Positions 1-10,282 of a DNA stretch of 64,000 bases are shown here, one piece after another. The stretch is from assembly GCF_000153325.1 (NCBI RefSeq), contig NZ_CH724144.1, positions 254,049-318,048 of the forward strand, written 5' to 3'. Each line of letters begins with the position of its first letter. Within the stretch, counting starts at the first letter, position 1. This DNA is from Photobacterium sp. SKA34. GTDB taxonomy: Bacteria > Pseudomonadota > Gammaproteobacteria > Enterobacterales > Vibrionaceae. The notes below the pieces were generated by a model. It worked only from the letters and a program-made list of their open reading frames with translations. It was not told the DNA's origin and did not search any database. Both the position numbers and the translations under genes were made by a program.

Positions 1-102
1 AAAATAAACCCAACTACAAACAGTAATAGAAATAGCAAGGATCCCAAAAGGCCAATAATTACGAATAATATGAGAGAAGCTAATAGGAGTATTTACTGGC
101 AT
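1..102 (-). CDS. toxS: ToxS, N-terminal part (cut by window start)
   Basis: The 34 codons visible on the minus strand start at an ATG that overlaps the end of toxR by 10 bases. They encode a short polar stretch (MPVNTPISF...) followed by a hydrophobic segment from about residue 19, which fits the cytoplasmic end and single membrane anchor of ToxS. ToxS is the periplasmic partner that stabilises and activates ToxR. The call rests on position directly downstream of toxR, translational overlap and topology, since too little protein is visible for a domain match. The rest of the gene lies outside the window. Confidence 0.75.
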   Translation of the reverse strand, partial: MPVNTPISFSHIIRNYWPFGILAISITVCSWVYF

Positions 103-962
103 AATTTCACATTATCCTCATGGCTAGTCAGTAAACGTAAGGTGACGTTTTCCATTGGTACACTACTGCTATGTAAGTAATTCAAATACAGTTGATTATT
201 TTGTCCACCAGTGACGATAACTTCGGTTGGTTTACCTTCATCTTGATGATTTTTCAAATAATCACTTACGCAACTACTGATCATATTATTCCAATTTTTC
301 ATCACTGGATTACTGATTGGCGTATAAATTTTTACGCCCTCAACTTGAAGAAGTGGACGAAAAGCTGCCGATTTTGGTGGCATACTTAAATTAACAGCAA
401 TCGGTAATATTAAGGCGATTATCAGTGCTATCCAACCAAACCAGGTTACCTTCGGTTTGGTTTCTATCGAGGGTGGTATAGATGGTTCAGGATCTGTTAT
501 TTGTTCAACGAGCTCGCTATCTTTAACATCAATACTTTGTGTATCAATAGGGGGAATATGCTCTGGATGCGCTAAGGTTTCTTGCGGTACATTATTATAA
601 TCAGTATCTTCTTCATTGACATAGGTCTCAACAGTGGCAATGATTTGGTAACCACGTTTGGGCACAGTTTTTACAAATGCAGGCGACTTAGTTGAGTCTT
701 TTAGTGCTTTACGCAGTGTTGAAATAGCTTGAGTTAAGCTTGAGTCATCTACTTCAAAGCCTTGTTCACGCCAAACATAATCGTGAATACGCTGGCGAGT
801 AATAATGAGGCTTGGATCTTCGATTAGAAGACTCAAGGCACGGCTTTCATTACTACCCAAACGAATTAACTCATTACTTTCCAGCTTATCAATCAAACTG
901 TTATCGTTTGGATCAAAAATGAATCGTTGTCCGATTAAAAACTTTTTTGAGTGTGTAGGCAT
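93..962 (-). CDS. toxR: ToxR, membrane-bound transcriptional regulator
   Basis: 289 aa. Residues about 20-110 form an OmpR-type winged helix with the hallmark ToxR block EVDDSSLTQAISTLRK (70-85) and VPKRGYQ (100-106). An acidic, proline-rich linker follows, then one membrane segment (about 173-193) and a periplasmic domain with two cysteines (231 and 288) placed as the redox pair known in ToxR. The family senses envelope conditions; in Photobacterium profundum it responds to pressure and controls outer-membrane porins. It is divergent from htpG and overlaps toxS, the standard Vibrionaceae arrangement. The N-terminus before residue 20 is not one I recognise from the well-known homologues. Confidence 0.93.
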   Translation of the reverse strand: MPTHSKKFLIGQRFIFDPNDNSLIDKLESNELIRLGSNESRALSLLIEDPSLIITRQRIHDYVWREQGFEVDDSSLTQAISTLRKALKDSTKSPAFVKTVPKRGYQIIATVETYVNEEDTDYNNVPQETLAHPEHIPPIDTQSIDVKDSELVEQITDPEPSIPPSIETKPKVTWFGWIALIIALILPIAVNLSMPPKSAAFRPLLQVEGVKIYTPISNPVMKNWNNMISSCVSDYLKNHQDEGKPTEVIVTGGQNNQLYLNYLHSSSVPMENVTLRLLTSHEDNVKLCQ

Positions 963-1088
963 TTATCTAACCTTAGCAATGGTCTTCTAATTATTCATTG
1001 TTCTATAAGTTTGCTGAATGGTTTCTTAATCTAAAAATATAAAACGGAATCTGAAAAAATATAAAAAATAAAAAACGTGCTATTTTAG

Positions 1089-1114
1089 GTTGAAATTATG
1101 CTGTTTGACCATAT
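1089..1114 (+). promoter_or_regulatory. candidate sigma-32 promoter of htpG
   Basis: GTTGAAA (1089-1095) and GACCATAT (1107-1114) resemble the heat-shock sigma factor elements CTTGAAA and CCCCATNT, with an 11-bp spacer, about 45 bases before the htpG start. htpG is a classic sigma-32 gene in gamma-proteobacteria. The match is imperfect, so this is a prediction. Confidence 0.5.
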
Positions 1115-1156
1115 TTATCTTAAAAATAACACCTAACAATTTTCCATGGAGTAGAG

Positions 1157-3058
1157 ATGAGCAATCAAGTAGTTGATAAAAATAAGGAAACTCGTGGTTT
1201 TCAGTCGGAAGTAAAACAATTACTTCACCTAATGATCCATTCACTTTACTCGAATAAAGAGATTTTCTTACGTGAATTGATCTCAAATGCGTCTGATGCG
1301 GCAGATAGGCTACGTTTTAAAGCCTTATCACAGTCTGATTTGTATGGTGACGATTCTAACTTATGCGTTAAGTTATCAATCAATGAACAAGCGGGTACAT
1401 TAACTATTAGTGATAATGGTATCGGTATGACTCGTGAGCAGGCGATTGAGCATTTAGGCACAATTGCTAAATCAGGTACGAAAGAATTCTTCTCTCAGCT
1501 AAAAGAAGATGAAAGTAAAGATTCGCAGCTGATTGGTCAGTTTGGTGTGGGTTTCTACTCAGCGTTTATTGTGGCTGATTCAGTAACAGTTAATACACGT
1601 GCGGCTGATGCTGCGGTAGATGAAGCGGTAAGTTGGCAGTCGGCTGGTGAAGGTGATTACAGCATTGAAACCATCACTAAAGCGAATCGTGGTACAGATA
1701 TTATCTTGCACCTACGTGAAGATGATAAAGAATTCCTAAATGAGTATCGCTTACGTGAGATCGTTGGTAAGTATTCAGATCATATTGGTATTCCTGTTCT
1801 TATTCAAACCGAAGAAAAAGATGAAGAAGGTAAAGTAACAGGAACAAAGTGGGATCAGATTAATAAAGCCCAAGCATTGTGGACACGTAATAAGTCCGAT
1901 ATCAGTGAAGAAGAATATAAAGAGTTCTACAATCACGTTGCGCATGATTACGCAGAGCCATTGGTATGGTCACATAACCGTGTTGAAGGTAAGCAAGATT
2001 ACACAAGCTTGCTTTACATTCCATCGACAGCACCTTGGGATCTGAATAATCGTGATGGTCAGCATGGCTTAAAACTGTATGTACAACGTGTATTTATTAT
2101 GGATGATGCGCAACAGTTCATGCCGACATACCTTCGCTTCGTACGCGGTCTAATTGATTCAAATGATCTGCCACTAAATGTATCGCGAGAAATCCTACAA
2201 GATAACAAGGTGACACAAGCGCTACGTAAAGCGTGTACTAAGCGTGTGTTGCAAATGCTTGAGCGTATGGCGAAAAATGATGCTGAGAAGTATCAGACGT
2301 TCTGGAAAGCGTTTGGTCAGGTATTAAAAGAAGGTTTAGCTGAAGATTCTGCGAATCGTGAAAAAATTGCTAACTTGTTGCGCTTTAGCTCAACAGAAAG
2401 TGATTCACAAGAGCAAAGAGTATCGCTTGCCGATTACGTTAGCCGCATGAAAGAAAACCAAGATAAGATCTTTTATCTAACCGCAGATAATTTCAATGCT
2501 GCGAAACATAGCCCACACCTAGAGCAATTCCGTGCAAAAGGTTTGGAAGTGATTTTGATGTACGATCGTATTGATGAATACCTAATGGGTCACTTACCAG
2601 AATTTGAAGGTAAGCAGTTCCAAGCTATTACCAAATCAGATCTTGATCTTTCAAGCTTTGATGATGAAGAAGTAAAAGAAAAGCAAAAAGAGGCTGAAAA
2701 AGAATTTGCTTCAGTGACTGAACGTACTAAAGGTTACCTTGGTTCACGTGTAAAAGATGTACGTGCAACGTTCAAACTTCATGACACACCAGCTGTTGTT
2801 GTGACAGATGAAAACGAAATGGGTACTCAAATGGCGAAACTGCTAGCAGCAGCAGGCCATGATGCGCCAGAGGTTCAATACATTTTTGAACTAAATCCAG
2901 AGCATGCATTGGTTAAGAAAATGGCTGATGAAGTGGATGAAGAAGTGTTTGGTCGTTGGGTTGAATTCTTGCTAGGTGAAGCGATGTTGGCTGAGCGCGG
3001 TACGATGGAAGACCCTTCACAGTTCCTTGCTGCTATTAACAAGTTGCTGATTAAATAA
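1157..3058 (+). CDS. htpG: HtpG, Hsp90-family molecular chaperone
   Basis: 633 aa, full length for bacterial Hsp90. The GHKL ATPase domain is at the N-terminus: Glu40 and Asn44 in the helix [14 protein letters not shown], the DNGIGM motif at 86-91, and the glycine lid GQFGVGF at 128-134. The middle and C-terminal dimerisation domains follow without interruption. HtpG is a cytosolic ATP-dependent chaperone working with DnaK. The start is set by GGAG about 8 bases upstream of ATG. It is monocistronic, divergent from toxR, and probably heat-inducible from the sigma-32-like promoter upstream. Confidence 0.97.
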   Translation: MSNQVVDKNKETRGFQSEVKQLLHLMIHSLYSNKEIFLRELISNASDAADRLRFKALSQSDLYGDDSNLCVKLSINEQAGTLTISDNGIGMTREQAIEHLGTIAKSGTKEFFSQLKEDESKDSQLIGQFGVGFYSAFIVADSVTVNTRAADAAVDEAVSWQSAGEGDYSIETITKANRGTDIILHLREDDKEFLNEYRLREIVGKYSDHIGIPVLIQTEEKDEEGKVTGTKWDQINKAQALWTRNKSDISEEEYKEFYNHVAHDYAEPLVWSHNRVEGKQDYTSLLYIPSTAPWDLNNRDGQHGLKLYVQRVFIMDDAQQFMPTYLRFVRGLIDSNDLPLNVSREILQDNKVTQALRKACTKRVLQMLERMAKNDAEKYQTFWKAFGQVLKEGLAEDSANREKIANLLRFSSTESDSQEQRVSLADYVSRMKENQDKIFYLTADNFNAAKHSPHLEQFRAKGLEVILMYDRIDEYLMGHLPEFEGKQFQAITKSDLDLSSFDDEEVKEKQKEAEKEFASVTERTKGYLGSRVKDVRATFKLHDTPAVVVTDENEMGTQMAKLLAAAGHDAPEVQYIFELNPEHALVKKMADEVDEEVFGRWVEFLLGEAMLAERGTMEDPSQFLAAINKLLIK

Positions 3059-3084
3059 CCAAACAACTTACTTATATCAAATAG

Positions 3085-3843
<759 letters not shown>

Positions 3844-3938
3844 TATTGTTGTTGGCTATGGTACACGTTCACGTGTTTACCGCTTAGCTTTCCAAGCAGT
3901 TACAAAAGCAGCTCTTTAATTAGCAGTTTAGGATTAAG

Positions 3939-3966
3939 AAAAGGAGAGCTTATGCTCTCCTTTTTT
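3939..3966 (+). terminator. Rho-independent terminator after adk
   Basis: Arms AAAAGGAGAGC / GCTCTCCTTTT around a TTAT loop, continuing into TTTTTTATT. It lies about 95 bases after the adk stop; the 95 bases between contain the coding-like tail described in the findings. Confidence 0.85.
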
Positions 3967-4101
3967 ATTGTATTTTTTTATGAACTAAAACGGTTTTTAT
4001 TCCAAAAGCGGCATTAACAACCGAAACTGTTGTCACGTCCATCCATCCATTAATTTATTGTCACGCCACGTGATTTAACGCCCACTAATGGTTCAAACTA
4101 G

Positions 4102-5430
4102 TTAAAAACCATCTGGTCTCGCTGAGCTTTTTGAAAGCAGGGCCTTGTTAGCGCCTGTGTTCATGACTGTGATTAAGCCAACAAGTATTGGTTGTGCGAA
4201 GTCAAAAAAGGTTTTGATACCCGAACATAAATAATTGAGCCCAATCTCACCATCAGGCGTTTTGATGATTCTATTTTTTGGACATTCCCCCCAGCACAAG
4301 TTTAAGTGGGGGCATCGCTTACAATATTCGGGAAGGCTGTCTCGTTTTGACATGCCAAACCCTTCTTGGCGAACAGATAGAGCCATGTCTGGTAAATCTT
4401 GATCGTTAATGTTGCCTAGCTTGTATTCTGGATAGACGAAATGGTCACAGGAATATATATCACCTGTGTGCTCTATAGCGATGGCTTTACCACAAAACTC
4501 TGAAGTAACGCACAACTGGCTTGGTTTCCCCATTGTTTGAGCAACCGCTGTTTCGAACAGATTCACCATGACGCGACCAAGATCGTTATTGATCCACTCC
4601 TCAAAAGTTACTTTGAGAAAATTACCCCAATCATCAGGATCAACGGACCAATCTGTGACGATAGACATGACGTTACCCGGGCGCGCCTCAGGGCTTCCAA
4701 GGAAGGGGACTGCGGCATCATTAAAAAATTGAGGTGCAGCTGACTTAAAGTTTTTGGTCTCTACAACAGGGGTGAACTGGATGTAGCTTACCTTCAACTC
4801 GTCGACTAAAAAACGATATACTTCGATAGGGTATTTGACGTTATGGCGATTAACGGTGACAAGAGCGTTAAATTTGACGCCATATTGCCTCAGCAACTCT
4901 ACTGCTTTCATAACAAGATGAAATGTCGGTTTGTTACTGCGGGTTACTCTATACTTATTGTGGATACTTTCCGGACCATCTATTGAAAGTCCCACCAAAA
5001 AATTGTTCTGAGCTAAAAATTCACACCACTCTTCGTTAAGTATAATACCGTTAGTTTGTAAGTCGTTATTTACCGTGATTCACTCTGCGGCGTATTTTTT
5101 TTGTAGAGCGATGACTTTTCTAAAAAAATCTAAGCCCAACAGAGTGGGTTCTCCTCCTTGCCAAGAAAATGCGACTTCATTTGAGTCCTGGCTAGCAATA
5201 TATTGTTCAATGTACCTCTCGAGCAGTTCATCACTCATCCTTGGTTGCTTGGGCTGATGAAGTAGACCCTCTTTGTGCAAATAGAAGCAGTATTGGCAGT
5301 CTATGTTGCACTTAGCTCCGCCGGGCTTAGCCATGACGTGGAAGCGTCTGACATGACCTTTGTCTGCTTTAGCTGTTTTGAGAGGAACAACATCCAACTC
5401 TGTCGTATTTCTAGTGAGATATTTACTCAT
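4102..5430 (-). pseudogene. anaerobic sulfatase-maturating enzyme (radical SAM/SPASM), interrupted by in-frame TGA
   Basis: Read through one TGA (bases 5080-5082, codon 117), the minus-strand frame gives about 442 aa, a normal length for anSME. The radical-SAM cluster motif CNIDCQYC has Cys41, Cys45 and Cys48, followed by QGGEPTLLG. After the stop the same frame continues with DLQTNG, LVGLSIDGP and the Cys-rich SPASM region (CVTSEFCGK, CDHF, CKRCPHLNLCWGECP), so there is no frameshift. The enzyme converts the active-site Ser or Cys of sulfatases to formylglycine in the cytosol before export. The start ATG at 5430 has GAGG 6 bases upstream. A glycine is usual at the stop position, so GGA to TGA is a likely origin. 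Unless the stop is read through, the product is a 116-aa fragment lacking the active site barrel. The gene lies just downstream of its likely substrate. Confidence 0.85.
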
Positions 5431-5448
5431 GGATATCCTCAAATTAAA

Positions 5449-5477
5449 GCCTAATCAGTGCAATGACGTGATTAGGC
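5449..5477 (-). other. hairpin between sulfatase and maturase genes
   Basis: Perfect 9-base arms GCCTAATCA / TGATTAGGC around an 11-base loop lie in the 74-base gap. On the minus strand it is followed by TTTAATTTG. It could partly terminate the sulfatase message so that less maturase is made, or protect the mRNA end. Confidence 0.55.
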
Positions 5478-5504
5478 TATTTCTTTACACTATTATTCTA
5501 GAGT

Positions 5505-7076
5505 TTATTGCTGCGTTTTCTTCATAGCATCCTCTATGACTTTAGTCATATCGAAGGTGGACCCACCCTGGGTCGGTGGATACTCAACCAAGCTTTTGAC
5601 GTGTTCAGAAACCATTTCCGATGCTGGAGCGAGTAGCCATGACATTTTCTGAATTAAATGCCCATTTGCATCGATTGAATCAAAGCTCTCAAACGGATCT
5701 GCTCTTAGGTTGTAGATTTTTGGTTTTGAAAGTGGCAATAAGTTATCGTAGTAGTTTTCAGCAATAGCAAAGTGGAATTTCCAAGGTCCGATTCGAATGG
5801 CTGAAAGCTGATCTTCGAAATAGTAAAAGATGGACTGTCTCGCAGAGGATTCATTCTTTCCCGTCCAATATGGCAGGTTGTCGATGCCATCGATATATTG
5901 TTTTTTCTCTTTTATCATCTGCTCTTTGACGCCTTTCACACCAGCAGCAGAAGCCAGAGTTGTAAACAGATCTTGGTGGCCCTGTATGCCGTTGAGAACT
6001 TGTCCAGAAGGAATTGTGCTAGGCCATCTCACCATCAACAGAACCCGAACGCCGCCCTCATAGGTTGTCATTTTCTCGCCCCGGAATGGTGTTGTGCCAC
6101 CGTAGGGCCAAGATGAATGATCAGGGCCGTTGTCAGTTGTGTACAAAACGATAGTGTTCTCAGTAATCCCACGTTTATCTAGCTCATCAAGTAGATAACC
6201 AATATCATGATCATGTTGAAGCATGCCGCTTCCGTGATAGTCGAACTCACTGGTATATTGCTCCGCTGCATAGCGCCACTTGTCGTTCAAACGAGTGTAA
6301 AGGTGCATGCGACTGGTGTTGATCCAAGTGAAAAACGGCTTGTCATCTTCAATTGATTTATCAATAAACTTCAAGGCAGCTGGTATCATTTCCGCCTTAT
6401 CGAAATCTTTCATTCGTTCTTGTCCAAGTGGACCTGTATCCGTACACCTTTGTTTGCCAACCACACCAAATCTTGGATCCACTGTTTTGTCATCTTTTTC
6501 GTCAGCGAAACAATGCAATACACCTCTTGTACCAAACTTTTTCGCGTAATTTTCAACAGAACCGGAGTATGCTTTGGCAAAGTTTTGGTAGTCTCTTTGT
6601 TCGTGCTCCTCTTGGGTGTTTAGGTGGTATAGATTACCAAAGAATTCATCAAATCCATGTACGGTCGGAAGAGCGAAGTTATGATCACCAAGGTGATTTT
6701 TGCCAAATTGGCCGGTGGCATAGCCAACACGCTTAAGGACTTCTGCTAATGAAGGAGAGCCCGCTTTCATTCCAAGTGATCCCCCCGGCATAGCGACGGT
6801 GGTCATCCCTGAGCGAATAGGATACTGGCCAGTAATGAAGGCAGCTCTCCCAGCCGTTGAGCTTGGCTGAGCATAGTGGTCGGTGAACTTGATCCCTTCG
6901 TTAGCGATACGGTCGATGTTGGGGGTCTTGTAACCCATTGTGCCCATACCGTAAGCGCTTACGTTCTGCCAACCAATATCGTCACCGAATATAACAACTA
7001 TATTGGGTTTATCTGCTGCATTAACCAAATTGGGGAGCATGGCTCCCAAACTTGCGACAAGTGGTTTTAATCTCAT
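5505..7076 (-). CDS. Secreted arylsulfatase, Ser-type (formylglycine sulfatase family)
   Basis: 523 aa from the ATG at 7076. A signal peptide (residues 1-20, ending LVNA before ADKPN) indicates export. Metal-binding DD lies at 32-33 after IVVIFG. The sulfatase signature is S-T-A-G-R at 73-77, i.e. the Ser version of (C/S)-x-(P/A)-x-R, which is matured only by radical-SAM anSME-type enzymes. Further family blocks are [36 protein letters not shown] and [15 protein letters not shown]. It should hydrolyse sulfate esters in the periplasm; the substrate cannot be told. The start is fixed by AAAAGGGA about 7 bases upstream; a GTG six codons earlier is less likely. It lies upstream of the interrupted maturase and inside an insert between adk and hemH, so horizontal gain is likely. 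Confidence 0.92.
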   Translation of the reverse strand: MRLKPLVASLGAMLPNLVNAADKPNIVVIFGDDIGWQNVSAYGMGTMGYKTPNIDRIANEGIKFTDHYAQPSSTAGRAAFITGQYPIRSGMTTVAMPGGSLGMKAGSPSLAEVLKRVGYATGQFGKNHLGDHNFALPTVHGFDEFFGNLYHLNTQEEHEQRDYQNFAKAYSGSVENYAKKFGTRGVLHCFADEKDDKTVDPRFGVVGKQRCTDTGPLGQERMKDFDKAEMIPAALKFIDKSIEDDKPFFTWINTSRMHLYTRLNDKWRYAAEQYTSEFDYHGSGMLQHDHDIGYLLDELDKRGITENTIVLYTTDNGPDHSSWPYGGTTPFRGEKMTTYEGGVRVLLMVRWPSTIPSGQVLNGIQGHQDLFTTLASAAGVKGVKEQMIKEKKQYIDGIDNLPYWTGKNESSARQSIFYYFEDQLSAIRIGPWKFHFAIAENYYDNLLPLSKPKIYNLRADPFESFDSIDANGHLIQKMSWLLAPASEMVSEHVKSLVEYPPTQGGSTFDMTKVIEDAMKKTQQ

Positions 7077-7219
7077 AATAAATTCCCTTTTCACCCACTT
7101 TCAGAGGTAATGAACTGTTTTATATACCTAAAAAAGCATAGATTTACATCTAAAATTGTCAAATACGTTAGTAAAATAATCTCGTTCTGCTGCGTTAAAC
7201 TTAATGTGGAAGAAAAGTT

Positions 7220-7498
7220 ATGAATTCCGACGCTTTGCGAACTTATTACAATTCTGATTTTCTCGGATTAGTTTTTGGTACTTTAGATGGAATAGTGCGG
7301 CAAGTTCTTACGTTACGTGACTTCACGTTTTTAGTTGAGGGGGCATTGAAAAAACTGATAAGTCCGCTTACAGCTTGTAAAGAGTTAGCCACTATATTTC
7401 ATTGTGTTACTCTCTCGAGAAGTGATAGCAACGTTCTGGATTCTGCGTCTTTAATTCGTTTGGATGCATACTTTGTTTTGAGTGTTATTTTTACTTAA
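7220..7498 (+). CDS. doubtful small ORF upstream of the sulfatase
   Basis: A 92-codon frame beginning MNSDALRTYYNSDF lies in the roughly 700-base gap between the sulfatase start and hemH. It has a weak purine-rich stretch (GGAAGAAAAG) upstream. I recognise no family, and the lower half shows no domain or membrane pattern. It could be chance or a remnant of the inserted segment. The rest of the gap (7077-7219 and 7499-7775) shows no gene, only the terminator-like hairpin at 7563-7600. Confidence 0.2.
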   Translation: MNSDALRTYYNSDFLGLVFGTLDGIVRQVLTLRDFTFLVEGALKKLISPLTACKELATIFHCVTLSRSDSNVLDSASLIRLDAYFVLSVIFT

Positions 7499-7562
7499 TA
7501 ACCTTTCTTTACATAATTCAATTTGGCTTTGGTGGCGGGTATCGATAGTCTAAAACAATGAG

Positions 7563-7600
7563 AAAAAACGGGCCTGCCTATTGGTATTGCCTGTTTTTTT
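7563..7600 (+). terminator. Rho-independent terminator-like hairpin
   Basis: Arms AAAAAACGGGC / GCCTGTTTTTT (with one G-U pair) around 15 bases, then TTTTGG. It has A- and T-runs on both sides and could act both ways. No clear plus-strand gene precedes it except the doubtful ORF. Confidence 0.6.
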
Positions 7601-7775
7601 TGGTTTTAATATTAGGGCTATGTTCAAAGTGTTTGGGTATAGTCTTTAATAAAGGCTTGGATGAGTCTTTTAAAGTTAGTGTGATCCAATAGCGATGAAT
7701 ATTCGTTTAGATTGGGTTATAGAATATTTCCAATAGATCTGAATGCTTTGTTTAGGACAGATAAGAGCGAAACCG

Positions 7776-8753
7776 ATGAATAAAGACAATAAAAAATACG
7801 GTGTATTGTTAGTAAACCTAGGTACGCCTGATGCACCGACGGCTGCTGGAGTGAAACAATTTCTATCTCAATTTTTACATGACCACCGTGTCGTCGATAT
7901 GACTCGCTGGTTATGGTGCCCTATTTTACACGTTGTAATTTTGCCGATTCGCTCACCGAAAGTTGCTAAATTATATCAATCTGTTTGGATGGAAGATGGC
8001 TCACCATTGATGGTGTATTCAAAACGCCAACAAAAAGCATTAACAGAGATACTTCAAGTCCCTGTTGAACTGGGTATGACTTATGGCAACCCGAGTACTC
8101 AGTCTGGTTTAGAGCGCCTAAAGCAGCAAGGTTGCGATAAGGTTTTAGTTTTACCGTTATATCCTCAGTATTCAGGCACTACCACAGCCGCCGTATTTGA
8201 TCGTATTGCGAAAGATCTAAAGTCAATATCGTATATCCCAGAGTTGCGCTTTATTAATCACTATTTTGATCACCCTGATTATATTTCAGCGTTAGCCGAG
8301 TCAGCTAAAACTGTGTGGGCTGAAAAAGGCGAGCCTGATTACTTATTATGTTCATATCACGGTATTCCTAAACGTTATGCTGATAATGGCGATCCTTATC
8401 CAGATCATTGCAACGGTACGACGGCATTATTAGCGAAACTGCTTGAGATGCCACGTGAAAAAATGAGCATGAGTTATCAGTCTATTTTTGGACGTGAAGA
8501 ATGGTTAAAACCGTATACTGAAGGCACGATAAAATCATTGGCAGAGAAAGGCGTAAAACGTCTTGATGTGATGTGTCCTGCGTTCTCTGTTGATTGTTTG
8601 GAAACCCTTGAAGAAATTGCCGAAGAGTGTAAAGAAGTCTTTATTGAGTCGGGTGGGGTAGAATTTAATTTGATCCCTTGTCTTAATGACAGCCAAGCAC
8701 ATATAGCAATGATGGAAAACTTGGTGAAACAACACGTTCAAGGTTGGGAATAA
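7776..8753 (+). CDS. hemH: Ferrochelatase
   Basis: 325 aa. Family blocks visible are [13 protein letters not shown] near the N-terminus, [11 protein letters not shown] (127-137) and the catalytic-histidine motif SYHGIPKRY with His195. It inserts ferrous iron into protoporphyrin IX, the last step of heme synthesis, at the cytosolic face of the membrane. I start at the ATG giving [12 protein letters not shown]; the open frame runs 11 codons further upstream with no family similarity. The ribosome site is weak (AAGAGCG). It is followed by a good terminator, so it is probably monocistronic. Confidence 0.95.
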   Translation: MNKDNKKYGVLLVNLGTPDAPTAAGVKQFLSQFLHDHRVVDMTRWLWCPILHVVILPIRSPKVAKLYQSVWMEDGSPLMVYSKRQQKALTEILQVPVELGMTYGNPSTQSGLERLKQQGCDKVLVLPLYPQYSGTTTAAVFDRIAKDLKSISYIPELRFINHYFDHPDYISALAESAKTVWAEKGEPDYLLCSYHGIPKRYADNGDPYPDHCNGTTALLAKLLEMPREKMSMSYQSIFGREEWLKPYTEGTIKSLAEKGVKRLDVMCPAFSVDCLETLEEIAEECKEVFIESGGVEFNLIPCLNDSQAHIAMMENLVKQHVQGWE

Positions 8754-8793
8754 TCAGTTTTATTCTGTAACTTATATTGACGGTAACGTTTAC

Positions 8794-8843
8794 GCTCTCA
8801 TTTGTGTTGATATATCTCAAAACCAATGAGAGCTTTTGCTTTT
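8794..8843 (+). terminator. terminator after hemH
   Basis: Arms GCTCTCATT / AATGAGAGC with a 22-base loop, followed by TTTTGCTTTT. Confidence 0.7.
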
Positions 8844-8899
8844 ATGTTCTATATTCTGTGATAGAATTCGCAAAATTTACAACTTGATAGCGCATAGAC

Positions 8900-10204
8900 A
8901 TGAAATTTCCAGGCCAACGAAAATCTAAGCATTACTTTCCAGTACATGCTCGCGATCCACTTTTAAGTCAAACGAAACAAGAGAAGCGTCTTGCACGTAC
9001 TCATGTTGTAGGTATTGACCAAACATTGGTAGATATTGAAGCTTATGTGGATGATGAATTCCTGGAACGCTATGAGTTAAGTAAAGGCCATTCTTTAGTT
9101 ATTACTGATGAAAAAGCAGAAGCGCTATATCAAGAGTTAAAAGAGAACAATCTTGTAACTCATGAATTTGCTGGTGGCACGATTGGTAATACGCTACACA
9201 ACTATTCTGTGTTAGCTGATGATAAATCTGTTCTTTTAGGCGTGATGAGTAAAGACATTGAGATCGGTAGTTACGCGTACCGTTACCTTTGTAATACATC
9301 AAGCCGTATGGATATGAACTATCTTCAACCTGTTGATGGTCCTATTGGGCGTTGTTTTGCTCTTATTTCAAAAGATGGTGAACGTACGTTCGCTATCAAC
9401 GAAGGTAAGATGAACCAACTTGAACCTGAAAGCATTCCTGAAAATGTATTTGAAAATGCCTCTGCGCTTGTGCTTACCGCTTATTTAGTGCGTTGTAAGC
9501 CTGGCGATCCTATGCCTGCAGCAACAATGCGTGCCATTGAATATGCAAAAAAATACGATGTGCCAGTGGTATTAACATTAGGTACTAAGTTCGTTATTCA
9601 AGACGATCCACAATGGTGGTGTGACTTCCTTCGCGATAATGTAACTGTTGTTGCTATGAATGAAGATGAAGGTGAAGCATTAACCGGTGAATCTGATCCA
9701 CTTGTGGCAGCAGATAAAGCATTAGAGTGGGTTGATCTTGTTCTTTGTACTGCAGGCCCTGTCGGATTATATACCGCAGGTTACACCGAAGATAACGCTA
9801 AGCGTGAAACAAGCTTACCGTTACTTCCTGGTGATATTGCTGAATTTAACCGTTATGAATTTAGTCGACCAATGCTTAAAGCTGCGTGTGATAATCCAAT
9901 TAAGGCATACTCACACATTGCTCCTTACATGGGCGGCCCTGAACGTATTAAGAATACTAACGGTGCAGGTGATGGTGCACTTTCAGCATTACTGCATGAT
10001 ATGTCTGCAAACCGTTATCATAAAGAAAATGTGCCGAACTCGAGTAAGCACCAACATTCTTTCTTAACATATTCGTCGTTCTCACAGGTTTGTTTATATT
10101 CAAACCGTGTAAGCTACGAAGTATTAGCACAGTATTCCCCACGTTTATCTCGTGGTTTGCCAGAGCGTGAAGATAGCTTGGAAGAAGCATACTGGGAACG
10201 TTAA
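8900..10204 (+). CDS. gsk: Inosine-guanosine kinase
   Basis: 434 aa, a PfkB-family nucleoside kinase of the usual length. The start MKFPGQRKSKHYFPVHARDP is characteristic of Gsk. The GG motif lies in FAGGTIGNTLHNY and the C-terminal PfkB signature, with the catalytic Asp, is NTNGAGDGALSALL. It phosphorylates guanosine and inosine in purine salvage. It is flanked by terminators on both sides and so transcribed alone, downstream of hemH as in relatives. Confidence 0.95.
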   Translation: MKFPGQRKSKHYFPVHARDPLLSQTKQEKRLARTHVVGIDQTLVDIEAYVDDEFLERYELSKGHSLVITDEKAEALYQELKENNLVTHEFAGGTIGNTLHNYSVLADDKSVLLGVMSKDIEIGSYAYRYLCNTSSRMDMNYLQPVDGPIGRCFALISKDGERTFAINEGKMNQLEPESIPENVFENASALVLTAYLVRCKPGDPMPAATMRAIEYAKKYDVPVVLTLGTKFVIQDDPQWWCDFLRDNVTVVAMNEDEGEALTGESDPLVAADKALEWVDLVLCTAGPVGLYTAGYTEDNAKRETSLPLLPGDIAEFNRYEFSRPMLKAACDNPIKAYSHIAPYMGGPERIKNTNGAGDGALSALLHDMSANRYHKENVPNSSKHQHSFLTYSSFSQVCLYSNRVSYEVLAQYSPRLSRGLPEREDSLEEAYWER

Positions 10205-10220
10205 GTTTCTTATGAATATA

Positions 10221-10260
10221 AAAAAACCGCCAACATATTTTCATATTTGGCGGTTTTTTA
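10221..10260 (+). terminator. terminator between gsk and asnB (bidirectional)
   Basis: Arms AAAAAACCGCCAA / TTGGCGGTTTTTT with a 13-base loop. A-run and T-run on either side suit both convergent genes. Confidence 0.9.
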
Positions 10261-10282
10261 TTATCTGCAGTTTAGATCAAAA

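Noticed and set aside
5080..5082. TGA in the maturase as a selenocysteine codon
   Set aside because: No stem-loop of the bacterial SECIS type is evident directly after the TGA, and this family has Gly rather than Cys at that position.
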